Shown one piece after another: positions 7,361 through 17,448 of a stretch of 44,295 nt of DNA. This stretch comes from an uncultured Lachnospiraceae bacterium (GTDB lineage: Bacteria > Bacillota > Clostridia > Lachnospirales > Lachnospiraceae). The translations under genes were made by a program, and so were the position numbers. How positions within the stretch are numbered: position 1 is the first letter of the stretch; each line of letters opens with the position of its first letter. Under the pieces are notes generated by a model, which was given only the letters and a program-made list of their open reading frames with translations, was not told the DNA's origin and searched no databases. The stretch spans positions 1-44,295 of the forward strand of contig CACYHD010000007.1 in the NCBI GenBank assembly GCA_902774125.1, read 5' to 3'.

Positions 7361-8224
7361 TTAACCACACTCCGAACAAGGTTTTTTATTTCCAACTTCC
7401 TTGATGTTGATTTCTATAATATTTCTTGTTAGCCCGCCGCAGCCCAAATCAGCATGATACTTGTCGCCATCTGTGGTGACAAAAACTGTAGACAAAGCAG
7501 TCAATCCTTTTCGTGCACAGTAAGTACATCTGCTATATTTTTTGCCATACTCATTGCGTTGATACTTCACTGCTGCTGCGGTAGTTTCTTCAATATTTAC
7601 AATAAGGTGGCTACACTCCTTGGACCTGTGATAAACTCTTCCATACTTTGTTATAAAAACTATCTCGTTGTCTTCTTTAATATCTACTCCTGTCCAATCT
7701 TTGGCTTTGGCCCGCTGTGTAACCGGCCAGTAATGCCTAGTGAACATTTCTTTTATTAAATAGCTAACTCGCACATCAATATGGTCATTCTCCATATTGC
7801 TATCAAAAGGAACCAACTTGCTTACTAGAGGATTGTTATTGTTCATTGCTGCCCAAACTCTAGCACTCAAATATCCTTTTTCTCCTACCTTTTCGTACGT
7901 GGAATCTTTCTTTTCATAGTTTACATAATACTTCAACTTAGCTGTTTCAAGTGCCACGTTGTTAATTGTTTTTTCCACAGACAGTTCACTGTTTATGAGT
8001 GTTCCATAACTCACGATTCCGAATACGCATATCATAAACGCCCCCATGCACAAAGCCGCCTCAACTGTCACGGAACCTAAGGAGGAGAATAGATAAACCC
8101 TTTTCCTATAGGACGGCAAATGATCATCATTTGCCATGTCTTGCATTATATTTACTACATTGCTTGGAGAGTGACACAATTCCTTTATTTTATTTTTTAT
8201 TATTTTTAGTTTGGAAAAGGGCAT
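7361..8224 (-). CDS. TadE-like pseudopilin with two C-terminal Cys/His (zinc-binding-like) modules
   Basis: 287 residues from ATG 8224, selected for AAGGAGGG 7 bases upstream. A ~45-residue cytoplasmic segment is followed by GSVTVEAALCMGAFM, a TadE-type processing and transmembrane segment. The external part ends in two similar units of the form YH-x5-C-x2-L ... C-x2-C. One is about residues 195-243 (VYHRSKECSHL ... CTYC) and the other about 251-287 (KYHADLGCGGL ... CSEC). This spacing resembles the small Ada-type metal-binding domain. Such modules on a secreted pseudopilin are unusual. It is translationally coupled to the neighbours in the Tad operon. Confidence 0.75.
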   Translation of the reverse strand: MPFSKLKIIKNKIKELCHSPSNVVNIMQDMANDDHLPSYRKRVYLFSSLGSVTVEAALCMGAFMICVFGIVSYGTLINSELSVEKTINNVALETAKLKYYVNYEKKDSTYEKVGEKGYLSARVWAAMNNNNPLVSKLVPFDSNMENDHIDVRVSYLIKEMFTRHYWPVTQRAKAKDWTGVDIKEDNEIVFITKYGRVYHRSKECSHLIVNIEETTAAAVKYQRNEYGKKYSRCTYCARKGLTALSTVFVTTDGDKYHADLGCGGLTRNIIEINIKEVGNKKPCSECG

Positions 8225-8237
8225 ATCTATTCCCTCC

Positions 8238-10052
8238 TTAGTCATATTTCTTTTTTACTGATACATTAAGTTCGTATCCCCCATCGTCTGCTCCTAGCAA
8301 GTCAACCATCCAGGGCATTGATGCAAACATAGGTGCAATACTAAACTTGGCTTTGCACCCAAATCTCATTATTGAATTCTTCATTCTAAATTCATTGTTA
8401 TAGCGCTTGCATATATTCATCTGAATCAAGTCCATTGTTCTGTACACAACCTCATTCCTCGAGCAAAGCATTATCAGCCCTTCCAAATATGCTATGTACT
8501 CCAATCCTCCATCATCGCCTTTTTCACTTTTCACTAGCAGATTGGTCAACGATGTTCTCCAGTTAGCTGTTGTTTTTATTAAACGCAGTTTTTGTTTTTT
8601 GAGCAAAAGCCTGACATCACAAATGGATTCTGCCAATGTCCACGCTTCTATTAAAATCACTTTGGCCACTGGTTCCAAAAACGGCAAACCTGTAACTGCT
8701 GCTATGGATGCTGCTATCGTTTCAATCTCTCCCATCTTAGCGCCGTCCTTTAACAGACAAGCCATGTTGGGTACATGCCTTATTGCAACTAATCTTTTTA
8801 CAACGCTGGCCAGATTGTCTTTGTCTGAATCTTCACCTGTAGCCAAGTACTCTAGCCCATATTGCAAAACATCCTTCTTATTGCAATCTGTATAATTGCC
8901 AAAATAAAAATATGTGTACAAAGCCATTGCTGCTTTGTCCTCTAGAGCTGAACTCTTGCCCTCGCTCATGTTATTACTAGGCAGATGGTCGGTGGAGATT
9001 GACGCATCTGACAGCTTGGCTGTATTGTCTACAACCAATCCGAGTATTCCATTGTTCAAAATTTTTTTGGCGGATTTGTAAATAGAATAATTGTGTTTAT
9101 CCTTCTCTGTGACTTTGTTAGTTTTTAAAGAATTAATCTTTGTAATAATATATTCATTTTGATCAAAAATAGAGGCCATTCTTTCCTTCGCTGTTTTTTT
9201 GTCCACGTCCAAATATTCTTCGCAATTTATTTGAAGCAAAGCATTAATTTTTTCTACAGCCTTCAACAGTTTCTCTCTATTAGTAGTCACATAATCTTCT
9301 GCCGTATTTTTGTAACCGTGCTTTTTCAGCAAACTATTTTTTTCTCTGGAATACTCTTTAATCAAATCAAGAACATCTTCAATATCAGACTTCAAATCCT
9401 CTAATTCCTCAGCTACGTCCTCGAATACTTTGATGAATTTTTTCTTTTTGAAATCCTTGCAGGCTTGTTCAATGTCAGATTGATATTCTTCTAGTTTTTT
9501 ACTGTTACTTATATCAGTGATTTTCTTGTCGATTCTCATCACAAGTAGCGACATGTAATCACTGTCTTCATCGTCCAAATCATCTGTAACATCTTCTTTT
9601 GATTCTTCTTTCATATCACTAGAACGATTTTTTATCTCATTGATTGCCTTGGTAAGCCCTGCATATTTGAGATATTTTTTTACTTGATCAACAAACGCCT
9701 CTCCACCTTTGTCTGTTACACGGACCAGATTATTTGCTTCTATACTCTCTAATCTTGCGTTCAAAAAATCGTATCCTGTAACATTCATATCTGCCATTTG
9801 TATATTAGCTTGTATGTAACTTTTCATAGTTTCTTCAACACTACTTTTGTTCCACACAAGTAATAACCCATAATCATCATAAACTTGTCTGGCATACCCG
9901 GCCATTACCGAGTCACCTGCCATATAAGTTATGCTTTTGCACTTGGCCTGTACTGCTGACACTCTTGCTGACTCAGCAATTACATTGATCAGCAATATGA
10001 CGCTAAGCATGATTATCGTTAAGTATATAGTTATACTTCCCCTTCTTTTCAT
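8238..10052 (-). CDS. DUF5702-like Tad locus protein (TadG-like)
   Basis: 604 residues. It starts MKRRGSITIYLTIIM, a basic start and single N-terminal helix of the pseudopilin/TadG kind. A long external region follows with charged, probably coiled-coil segments (about 170-330) and a second part (360-604) rich in helices. Size and position match DUF5702 proteins found in Tad loci of Lachnospiraceae. It probably forms a pilus-associated or assembly component in the envelope. It begins one base after the pilin stop. Confidence 0.75.
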   Translation of the reverse strand: MKRRGSITIYLTIIMLSVILLINVIAESARVSAVQAKCKSITYMAGDSVMAGYARQVYDDYGLLLVWNKSSVEETMKSYIQANIQMADMNVTGYDFLNARLESIEANNLVRVTDKGGEAFVDQVKKYLKYAGLTKAINEIKNRSSDMKEESKEDVTDDLDDEDSDYMSLLVMRIDKKITDISNSKKLEEYQSDIEQACKDFKKKKFIKVFEDVAEELEDLKSDIEDVLDLIKEYSREKNSLLKKHGYKNTAEDYVTTNREKLLKAVEKINALLQINCEEYLDVDKKTAKERMASIFDQNEYIITKINSLKTNKVTEKDKHNYSIYKSAKKILNNGILGLVVDNTAKLSDASISTDHLPSNNMSEGKSSALEDKAAMALYTYFYFGNYTDCNKKDVLQYGLEYLATGEDSDKDNLASVVKRLVAIRHVPNMACLLKDGAKMGEIETIAASIAAVTGLPFLEPVAKVILIEAWTLAESICDVRLLLKKQKLRLIKTTANWRTSLTNLLVKSEKGDDGGLEYIAYLEGLIMLCSRNEVVYRTMDLIQMNICKRYNNEFRMKNSIMRFGCKAKFSIAPMFASMPWMVDLLGADDGGYELNVSVKKKYD

Positions 10053-10053
10053 T

Positions 10054-10305
10054 CTAGAACTCCGCTACCTGCGCTTTGATTGAGTCATATATTCCTCCAG
10101 CAATTGCAGTTATTTGATTTTTGAATATTAGCGCAAGCCCTACGAGAACTAATATGATTAGCACTATTTCTACAACTCCCATTCCATCTTCTTTGGCAAA
10201 AAACGCCTTAACCTTTTCCTTGATTCTTTTATCTATTTTTTCTTTTTTAGAATCACTTCCCTCTTTGTTGTGATTCACTTTTATCTGATTTTTTTCTTTG
10301 ACCAT
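10054..10305 (-). CDS. Flp1-type class IVb pilin
   Basis: 83 residues. A long (41-residue) basic leader ends with EDG, then MGVVEIVLIILVLVGLALIF as the hydrophobic pilin helix. Cleavage after Gly puts Glu at +5 of the mature pilin, as required in type IV pilins; the usual Flp Glu-Tyr pair is Glu-Ile here. The mature pilin is about 41 residues, typical of Flp. It has the strongest ribosome site of the operon (AAGGAGGAG), consistent with high expression. Confidence 0.85.
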   Translation of the reverse strand: MVKEKNQIKVNHNKEGSDSKKEKIDKRIKEKVKAFFAKEDGMGVVEIVLIILVLVGLALIFKNQITAIAGGIYDSIKAQVAEF

Positions 10306-10319
10306 AATCTCCTCCTTTT

Positions 10320-11744
10320 CTAAATATTCATAGTAAGTAGTGCCGGTGCTAGTATAACTACTATCGCAATCACCAACATTACTACCATCGGTCCTAATAG
10401 CTTAGTTGATATTTCGGACCCTGCCTTTAGCGCATTGTTTTTGCGTTCATTCAGCGCATAGTTCACTTCACTTTTGAGAGCAAAAACCATTTCCTTTGTT
10501 CCTCGTTTGATGTTTTGCTCTAATATATTGGCCAGTTTAACGTAGCAGTGCACGTTACAGTTTTTGCCAAACTCTGCTATTGCCTTGCTCTCTGATACTC
10601 CGTTTTTGATTCGCCCTAAAGCAACATCCATCTCCTCATAAGCGTAGTGAAAGTAATCCTTCCTTGCAGCCTGAATTCTCTTGTACTCGTTGACTATTCT
10701 TTCCATGGAAGACTTGAACGAAAGCCCTGCTCCTAAAAAAATCAAAAGCTGACTTATAATTTCTGGATAGTCTCTAATCAATTGATTATTTCTCTCCTGC
10801 ACCTCTTTATCTAGATCCTTGTCCTTGGCGACAAAAATAAAAATTGCAAGAGCTATACACAATGGCAAAACGTAAGGGGCATACCTTGTTGCTTCCTCGA
10901 AAAAAATATAACTGTGCCCATTAATTTTTTCGGGCAGCTTGACCTTCTTTTTTGTTGTACCTTTTTTATCAACATATGCTTGCAGTTGTTCCTCCAGGCT
11001 ACTGCTTTCCTTAGGAGTAAAAATTCTTCCCGCAAAGCTATAATCCTTTTTCGTTTTTTGCAATTCCATCGTTACTCGAAAATTGACAATCTGCTTCTTT
11101 ACTTCTGGCGCGATTATTCCGTCGTAGCCTACAGCTTTGCTGTCGCTTATCTCCCATACGATCTTCACGCCGCCTATTTCCGAAACAAGATTGAGTGGCC
11201 TGTCGATATGATTCCACGTTTTGTTTTTGCCAAGAGCTTTTTTCTTAAGCAAACTATATGCCTTTTTGATTTTTTTGTACTTTTCTTTTTTTGTCATTGC
11301 TCGCTTAGCAACTTCAAGGCTTACATCTTCCACAGCACCCTTCTCATCCTTGGCTTTAAACATATACATGACGGAAATCTTGCCGCGTTCTAGCGTTTTT
11401 TTAATGAGCATTCCATCTTTTTCGCTGAGACAACATAGTATGCCAACGACAAGTCCAACGTACAAAACAATAATTGCTATAGCCATTTTTTGCGCATTGT
11501 ATATGTACACTTTGAGTCCAACGTTTTCACGAACGCTCAAGCTCTGCACTTTATGTATTACTTTGCTATTTTTTTCAGTAAGACCCTTGGGCAAAAGATC
11601 AAGCAAAAACATAGCCAACCCATATATTTTTTTTAATCTGTGCTCCTTCTTGTTAAGACCCGCTCTAATATTATTTTTGTAATTGCGTTTTATTATTAGA
11701 AGCAAAGTCATAAGAGCAAAAAGCACTCCATAAACTACTACCAT
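10320..11744 (-). CDS. TadC-like inner membrane platform protein (T2SSF domain)
   Basis: 474 residues from ATG 11744 (AAAGG 9 bases upstream); a TTG at 11753 is an alternative. There is an N-terminal helix, another near 90-115, an unusual ~160-residue hydrophilic Lys-rich insert (about 130-285), then helices around 290-310 and a T2SSF domain (about 320-474; YPEIISQLLIFLGAGLSFKSSMERI) ending in a hydrophobic tail. With TadB it forms the membrane platform driven by the TadA ATPase. The large insert makes it longer than common TadC (about 300 residues). Confidence 0.8.
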   Translation of the reverse strand: MVVVYGVLFALMTLLLIIKRNYKNNIRAGLNKKEHRLKKIYGLAMFLLDLLPKGLTEKNSKVIHKVQSLSVRENVGLKVYIYNAQKMAIAIIVLYVGLVVGILCCLSEKDGMLIKKTLERGKISVMYMFKAKDEKGAVEDVSLEVAKRAMTKKEKYKKIKKAYSLLKKKALGKNKTWNHIDRPLNLVSEIGGVKIVWEISDSKAVGYDGIIAPEVKKQIVNFRVTMELQKTKKDYSFAGRIFTPKESSSLEEQLQAYVDKKGTTKKKVKLPEKINGHSYIFFEEATRYAPYVLPLCIALAIFIFVAKDKDLDKEVQERNNQLIRDYPEIISQLLIFLGAGLSFKSSMERIVNEYKRIQAARKDYFHYAYEEMDVALGRIKNGVSESKAIAEFGKNCNVHCYVKLANILEQNIKRGTKEMVFALKSEVNYALNERKNNALKAGSEISTKLLGPMVVMLVIAIVVILAPALLTMNI

Positions 11745-11756
11745 CGTTTTCAACCT

Positions 11757-12481
11757 TTATACTTCGATATTTATTATTTTTTCGCCCCACATATAACCAG
11801 CCAAATATCCTATGAGGCACGCTGTCATTATTATTCTTCCCAGCCAAGTGTTATACATTACATCGAGAAATCCTGGCGATGCAAAACTCACATAAAACAT
11901 AAGCCCCATTGGGATGAACATCATCACTCTCTGTTCTAGTCTTTTGGCATTCATCGCCACATCTATTTCTTCTTTGACCTGCTGCTTGAGAGTTATTGTG
12001 TCACATACATTTTTAATGACGTCTCTTATACTTCCTCCTGTTCGCTTGGCAATAGAAAAAGTATTGCTAAAAAGTTTCATGCTCTCCAAGTCGTAACGAC
12101 TCGCCATATCTGTAATTATTTTTTCCACATTCATATTGAGGCCAAGGCGCGACACAATCAGTTTCATTTCTCTGTAAATGAGACTGTCAGCACCGTACAA
12201 ATGCTTCAACTCACTCGCTGCTTGAACAAGGGCATTCTCTATGGAATATCCTGTCTGCATCAAGTCAGACACAACAACTAACATATCTTTAAATTGGTTT
12301 TCCATTGTTTTGATTCGCTTTTCATAAAATTTTTGCTCAACATTTTTGTAAATAATTATTCCCAAAGGCATCATTACAATTCCCGCTAACAAGCTGCCGT
12401 AAAACATTCTTCCCATAAGCAAAACAATTGCAAGAATCGCTAATATACATATTATTTTTTGTTTGAGCGGTAACTTATGAC

Positions 12482-12485
<4 letters not shown>
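11757..12485 (-). CDS. TadB-like inner membrane platform protein (T2SSF domain)
   Basis: 242 residues from ATG 12485, whose ATGA overlaps the stop of tadA; AAGGGG lies 9 bases upstream. Two N-terminal helices (about 10-45) precede a T2SSF region (FKDMLVVVSDLMQTGYSIENAL ... TGGSIRDVIKN), and two helices close the C-terminus. It pairs with the TadC-like protein to form the Flp pilus assembly platform. Confidence 0.85.
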
Positions 12486-13664
<1,179 letters not shown>

Positions 13665-13675
<11 letters not shown>

Positions 13676-14684
13676 TTCTACTTCTCTCCACTTTTCTTAT
13701 TTGTTCCTTGGCGAATTCTCCCAGCTTGCTCACCTCTAACACCTCCGCGGAAAACTCATTCATTTCATCAACACTTGGAAGCTGCACTTCGATCAACTTA
13801 TCCAACAATTGTTTTTTGCCGCCGCGGTCCAATATGGTTTTGAACGTTTCCACTTTGCGGACCGACAGATAATCCTTCGTCGTAGGCAAAAACACTGTAT
13901 CACAATACTCCAGCATGGACTCAATGTCACCTAACATTGTTCCTATATCAACAATTATTTTTTCGTATGACTCGGCACGCGCAATACTGTCAATCAACTT
14001 GATCCACTCGGGAGTCTCAATATCACGCAAATCCTTTGCGTAAAAAATAGGTGCAACATAATCGAGATTGTTAACTGTCCTAACGATCGCTTGCAGCTTA
14101 ATTGCAATCATCTCCGGATTTTGTTTGAAATAATACATAAGATCCGACAAATCCGACGGACAATTGATATCCGTAAGCTCCTCAAAAGAAGCATAATCCT
14201 CCAAGTTGATATAGAGAGACTTGTACTCTTCTGCCAGCACTTGCCCCAGCGCCAAAGCGTATGAAGTCTTGCCACATCGTCCCACCGGAGAGTACACACC
14301 AATCACCTCAGCCTTCGCACTACTTGTAGACAACGGACTGTAGTCCTTGCGCAAATCAACGAAGTAATCAAGGACCTCCCTCACAATATTTTCCGCCGAC
14401 TTAAACTTAAAAATAGAATCGTATCCAATATATTCCGAAAGAATGCTTCCATCCGACAAAAGAATAATCTTTCCTATATCAAACTTCGTTATTTCCTCGC
14501 ACATCTGCGTAGCCTCAATAAGCAAAATATCTACAGAATTATTAGCCAAGTATTCTAGCATCTCTAACTTCCGTGTAAATACTACTGTTTGAAAGGGCAT
14601 TCCCTTCTTGTCGCTTATATAATCCATGAGATGGTTGGCGTACAATTCCTCTAAGTCAAAAATAACCAATTTTGATCCATTCAT
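13665..14684 (-). CDS. TadZ/CpaE-like localisation ATPase
   Basis: 339 residues from ATG 14684, chosen for AAAGGAG directly upstream. The N-terminal ~110 residues resemble an atypical response-regulator receiver (VIFDLEELYANHLMDYI ... DILLIEATQM). A MinD/ParA-type ATPase follows with a deviant Walker A, GVYSPVGRCGKTSYAL (about 148-163), and VDIGTMLGD as the switch region. TadZ proteins place the Tad machine at the pole. It is the first gene of the pilus operon. Confidence 0.85.
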
Positions 14685-14780
14685 ACCTACTCCTTTCTGC
14701 TTGTCATTTATTGTTTTTGTGATACAACTCAATATATATGTCACGTTGCTTTTTGTCTAGTATGGTTTTTTTATTGTTTC

Positions 14781-14793
14781 ATGACAATGTCAT
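14781..14793. promoter_or_regulatory. Palindrome ATGACA-A-TGTCAT in the tad/hlyIII divergent gap
   Basis: A perfect 6+1+6 inverted repeat in the 347-base divergent gap between tadZ and hlyIII. Nearby are further partial GTCACA/TGTCAC half-sites (about 14741 and 14811). It looks like an operator for a dimeric regulator of the pilus operon; the regulator is not identified. The rest of 14685-15031 holds the putative hlyIII promoter and leader. Confidence 0.45.
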
Positions 14794-14835
14794 ATATACT
14801 TTCTAGCTACGTCACATACACTGCCTGTCAAGAGG

Positions 14836-14863
14836 TTACATTTAATTTTTTATATGATATACT
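14836..14863 (+). promoter_or_regulatory. Putative promoter of the hlyIII gene
   Basis: Plus strand TTACAT (14836-14841), a 16-base spacer and TATACT (14858-14863) with TG one base upstream (extended -10). It leaves a leader of about 160 bases before the ATG. Within it are a 7-bp stem (GTGTGAG / CTCACAT, about 14892-14923) and a short T6/A-rich hairpin. No known riboswitch class is recognised. Confidence 0.5.
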
Positions 14864-15031
14864 CTTGTAAGATTTTATATGGGGTTGACCGGTGTGAGTC
14901 CTTCTCAATCAAGTTCTCACATAATGGCTAATTAGAAAGATTTGATTTTTTCGAAAAAAAAGACCTAAACATCATTTATTGTGGCATTGATTTTTGCCGT
15001 TATTATTAATCTTATGCAAGGAGGTATGGCA

Positions 15032-15706
15032 ATGGCCAAAAGAATTAAACTTAAAGATAGAAAATTGCCCAACTATAGTACTGGCGAAGAGGTTTTTAAT
15101 ACTGTGTCTCACATAGTTGGTGGCGCTTTGGGCGTAGCAGCCCTAGTGCTTTGTGTTGTTTTTGCCGCTAGAAACCACGGCGCACTTGCAGTCGTTTCCT
15201 GCTGCATTTACGGAGCTAGTCTGATACTGCTCTACACAATGTCTAGCGTTTATCACGGTTTGCGACCAGGTATGGGCAAAAAAGTCATGCAGGTGCTTGA
15301 CCACTGCACGATTTATTTTTTGATTGCCGGAACTTACACTCCGGTTCTTCTAATCGCAATGGTCGACAAGTATCCGGCCATCGCCTGGACACTTTTTGGA
15401 ATCATTTGGGGCTGTGCAATTATCGCATGCACGCTCACAGCTATTGATCTAAAAAAATACGACAACTTTTCACTAGCCTGCTACATCATTATGGGCTGGG
15501 TTATCGTTTTCTTTTTTAAGCAAACATATAATTCAATCGGAACCGGCGGAATCGTGTTCCTACTTACCGGCGGAATCAGCTACACTGTAGGATCCGTTCT
15601 GTATGTTTTGGGCAAAAAAAAGAAATGGATGCATTCAATCTTCCATCTCTTCATATTAGCTGGAAGCATACTCCATTTCTTCGCTATATTGTTTTATGCA
15701 ATTTAG
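15032..15706 (+). CDS. Hemolysin III family (PAQR-like) membrane protein
   Basis: 224 residues from ATG 15032, chosen because AAGGAGG is 7 bases upstream; upstream ATGs sit too near or lack a site. About seven transmembrane segments are visible. The conserved metal-site residues of HlyIII/PAQR proteins are present: YSTGEEVFNTVSHIVGG near the start, SSVYHGL, LDHCTIYFLIAGTYTP and HSIFHLFILAGSILHF near the end. The bacterial family is poorly understood; despite the name, a lipid hydrolase/receptor-like role is possible. It is one of three plus-strand genes and is divergent from the pilus operon. Confidence 0.9.
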   Translation: MAKRIKLKDRKLPNYSTGEEVFNTVSHIVGGALGVAALVLCVVFAARNHGALAVVSCCIYGASLILLYTMSSVYHGLRPGMGKKVMQVLDHCTIYFLIAGTYTPVLLIAMVDKYPAIAWTLFGIIWGCAIIACTLTAIDLKKYDNFSLACYIIMGWVIVFFFKQTYNSIGTGGIVFLLTGGISYTVGSVLYVLGKKKKWMHSIFHLFILAGSILHFFAILFYAI

Positions 15707-15762
15707 AATATGGCAAGTCACATAACCTACTTGCCAAAAACAGATTAAATTTTATGTAAACT

Positions 15763-15795
15763 AAAAGGGTAGCTATTCAACTGCCCTTTTTTATT
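15763..15795. terminator. Bidirectional terminator between hlyIII and the dCMP deaminase gene
   Basis: Stem AAAAGGGTAG / CTGCCCTTTT with one T-G wobble and a U-run on the plus side (TTTTTTATT); an A-run on the other flank serves the minus strand. A second hairpin, TGGCAAGT/ACTTGCCA, precedes it at about 15710-15737. The genes converge here. Confidence 0.8.
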
Positions 15796-16282
15796 ATAAT
15801 ATAATTTCAACTTTTCTATTATTACTCTTATACTGCCTGTACTCCACGCCTGCCGCTTCGAACATTCTCTTTGAAGCTCTAACAGATGGTGTGTCGTCGT
15901 ACTTGTTGTCAGCATATATAACAGTCTTAATTCCGCACTGAATTATCGCCTTAGCGCACTCGTTGCATGGGAACAATGTCACAAAAATCTTAGCTCCCTC
16001 AAGACTGCCGCCGCGATAGTTTAATATAGCATTTAACTCGCTGTGAGTTGAATAAAAATATTTGTTATCGTACGGATCCTCGCTCTCCCTATTCCAAGGA
16101 AAGTCATCATCATTACAGCCAATAGGCATACCGTTGTAGCCCATAGACAATATTTTGTTGTTAGGGCTAACTATACATGCGCCCACCTGAGTATTAGGAT
16201 CCTTTGATCTAAGCCCTGAAAGCTTAGCTACTCCCATAAAGTACTCATCCCAAGAAATATAATCTTGTCTTTTTGTGCTCAT
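15794..16282 (-). CDS. comEB: dCMP deaminase (ComEB family)
   Basis: 162 residues from ATG 16282, with AGGGAGG 5 bases upstream. It is a cytidine/deoxycytidylate deaminase with the zinc motifs STHSELNAI (His-x-Glu with the catalytic Glu) and PCNECAKAII (two Cys ligands), plus NTQVGACIVSPNNKILSMGYNGMP at the N-terminus. It converts dCMP to dUMP for thymidylate synthesis. It is the last gene of the metG operon, next to upp as in many Clostridia. Confidence 0.92.
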   Translation of the reverse strand: MSTKRQDYISWDEYFMGVAKLSGLRSKDPNTQVGACIVSPNNKILSMGYNGMPIGCNDDDFPWNRESEDPYDNKYFYSTHSELNAILNYRGGSLEGAKIFVTLFPCNECAKAIIQCGIKTVIYADNKYDDTPSVRASKRMFEAAGVEYRQYKSNNRKVEIIL

Positions 16283-16340
16283 AACATCCTCCCTAATCAA
16301 TCAGTCACCCCAGGCAACCGCCTCGAATGTCACATATCAA

Positions 16341-16973
16341 CTAATTATTAGTGCCAAAAATTCTATCTCCAGCGTCTCCCAGACCTGGAACAATATACAT
16401 ATCTTCGTTAAGTTTTTCATCCATAGCGCCGATAAAAATATCAATGTCCGGATGAGCTGCTCTGAGAGCCTCCAATCCTTCTGGCGCTGCCAAAATACAC
16501 ACAAATGTAATATGCTTAATCCCTTTAGCCTTGAGCATATCAACAGCCGCAATTGCTGAGCCGCCTGTAGCTAGCATTGGGTCAACCAAAAACACATTTC
16601 TCTTATCGCAATCTGCTGGAAGCTTGCAGAAATATTCATGTGGCTTATGAGTTTCCGGGTCTCTGTATAATCCGATGTGTCCTACTTTGGCAGATGGAAT
16701 TAATGAAGTCATTCCCTCAACCATTCCAAGGCCAGCCCTCAATACAGGAACTATAACTAGTTTTTTGCCCTTAATCTCTTTGACCGTAGCCTGGCATATT
16801 GGCGTCTCGATAACAGTATCCTGAAGTTCCAAGTCCCTTGTTGCCTCATATGTAATCAGACCGGCAATCTCACTAATCATATGTCTAAAATCTTTTGTGC
16901 CTGTTTCTTTGCGTCTAATAATTCCGATTTTATGCTGAATCAATGGATGATCCATTATCATTGTTTTGGCCAT
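16341..16973 (-). CDS. upp: Uracil phosphoribosyltransferase
   Basis: 210 residues, full length for the family. It makes UMP from uracil and PRPP (pyrimidine salvage). Motifs: [14 protein letters not shown], the PRPP loop [11 protein letters not shown] and the C-terminal uracil-binding [18 protein letters not shown] lies 6 bases upstream. The gene is 9 bases after the degenerate phosphatase gene, within the metG-comEB operon. Confidence 0.96.
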   Translation of the reverse strand: MAKTMIMDHPLIQHKIGIIRRKETGTKDFRHMISEIAGLITYEATRDLELQDTVIETPICQATVKEIKGKKLVIVPVLRAGLGMVEGMTSLIPSAKVGHIGLYRDPETHKPHEYFCKLPADCDKRNVFLVDPMLATGGSAIAAVDMLKAKGIKHITFVCILAAPEGLEALRAAHPDIDIFIGAMDEKLNEDMYIVPGLGDAGDRIFGTNN

Positions 16974-16982
16974 TGTTCTCTC

Positions 16983-17435
16983 CTATATTCTGTTCTCGCG
17001 TAGCTTATACGCAACCTTCTTAGTTATATCCTCAAGTGTAGCGTATAGGTTGGCATACTCATCTAGACTTTCTCCATCCGGATTGAGAATAGATCCTGAC
17101 TCGTTAACATACTCAGTAATTGTGTAAACATTAACCGCTGATGAATACTCATCATATATTGTTTGTTTTCTTGACTCATCAAGAACCAAAGCTAACACGT
17201 CATCGCCAAACTCTTCATCTGATAGCTGCTTAGTTGTGTGTTCTATAGTCATTCCTTTGGAATCTGCTATAGTCATCATTTTGGGATTCATCGGCTGCTC
17301 GAAAGCCACCTGCAATCCTCTTGAGTCAACCTCTACGTTATCTAACGGAAGCCAGTGCTTGCATAGTGCTGCAGCCAACGGCCCCTCCGAATCATCTGCG
17401 TCAGTAATAAAAATAATCTTGTTGAATTCTAACAT
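16983..17435 (-). CDS. Degenerate low-molecular-weight protein phosphatase homologue (YwlE position)
   Basis: 150 residues from ATG 17435 (GGGAGG upstream). The fold-level layout follows LMW phosphatases: strand IIFITDADDSEGPLAAALCKHW where the CxGNxCRSP P-loop should be, VDSRGLQV, then a late segment LNPDGESLDEY in place of DPxGGSxxxY. The nucleophile Cys, the P-loop Arg and the general-acid Asp are all replaced (Thr, Glu, Asn), so phosphatase activity is very unlikely. It sits between sua5 and upp, where other Firmicutes carry ywlE (arginine phosphatase) and rpiB. It may be a binding or regulatory remnant. The reading frame is intact. Confidence 0.7.
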   Translation of the reverse strand: MLEFNKIIFITDADDSEGPLAAALCKHWLPLDNVEVDSRGLQVAFEQPMNPKMMTIADSKGMTIEHTTKQLSDEEFGDDVLALVLDESRKQTIYDEYSSAVNVYTITEYVNESGSILNPDGESLDEYANLYATLEDITKKVAYKLRENRI

Positions 17436-17448
17436 GTTACCTCCCTCG

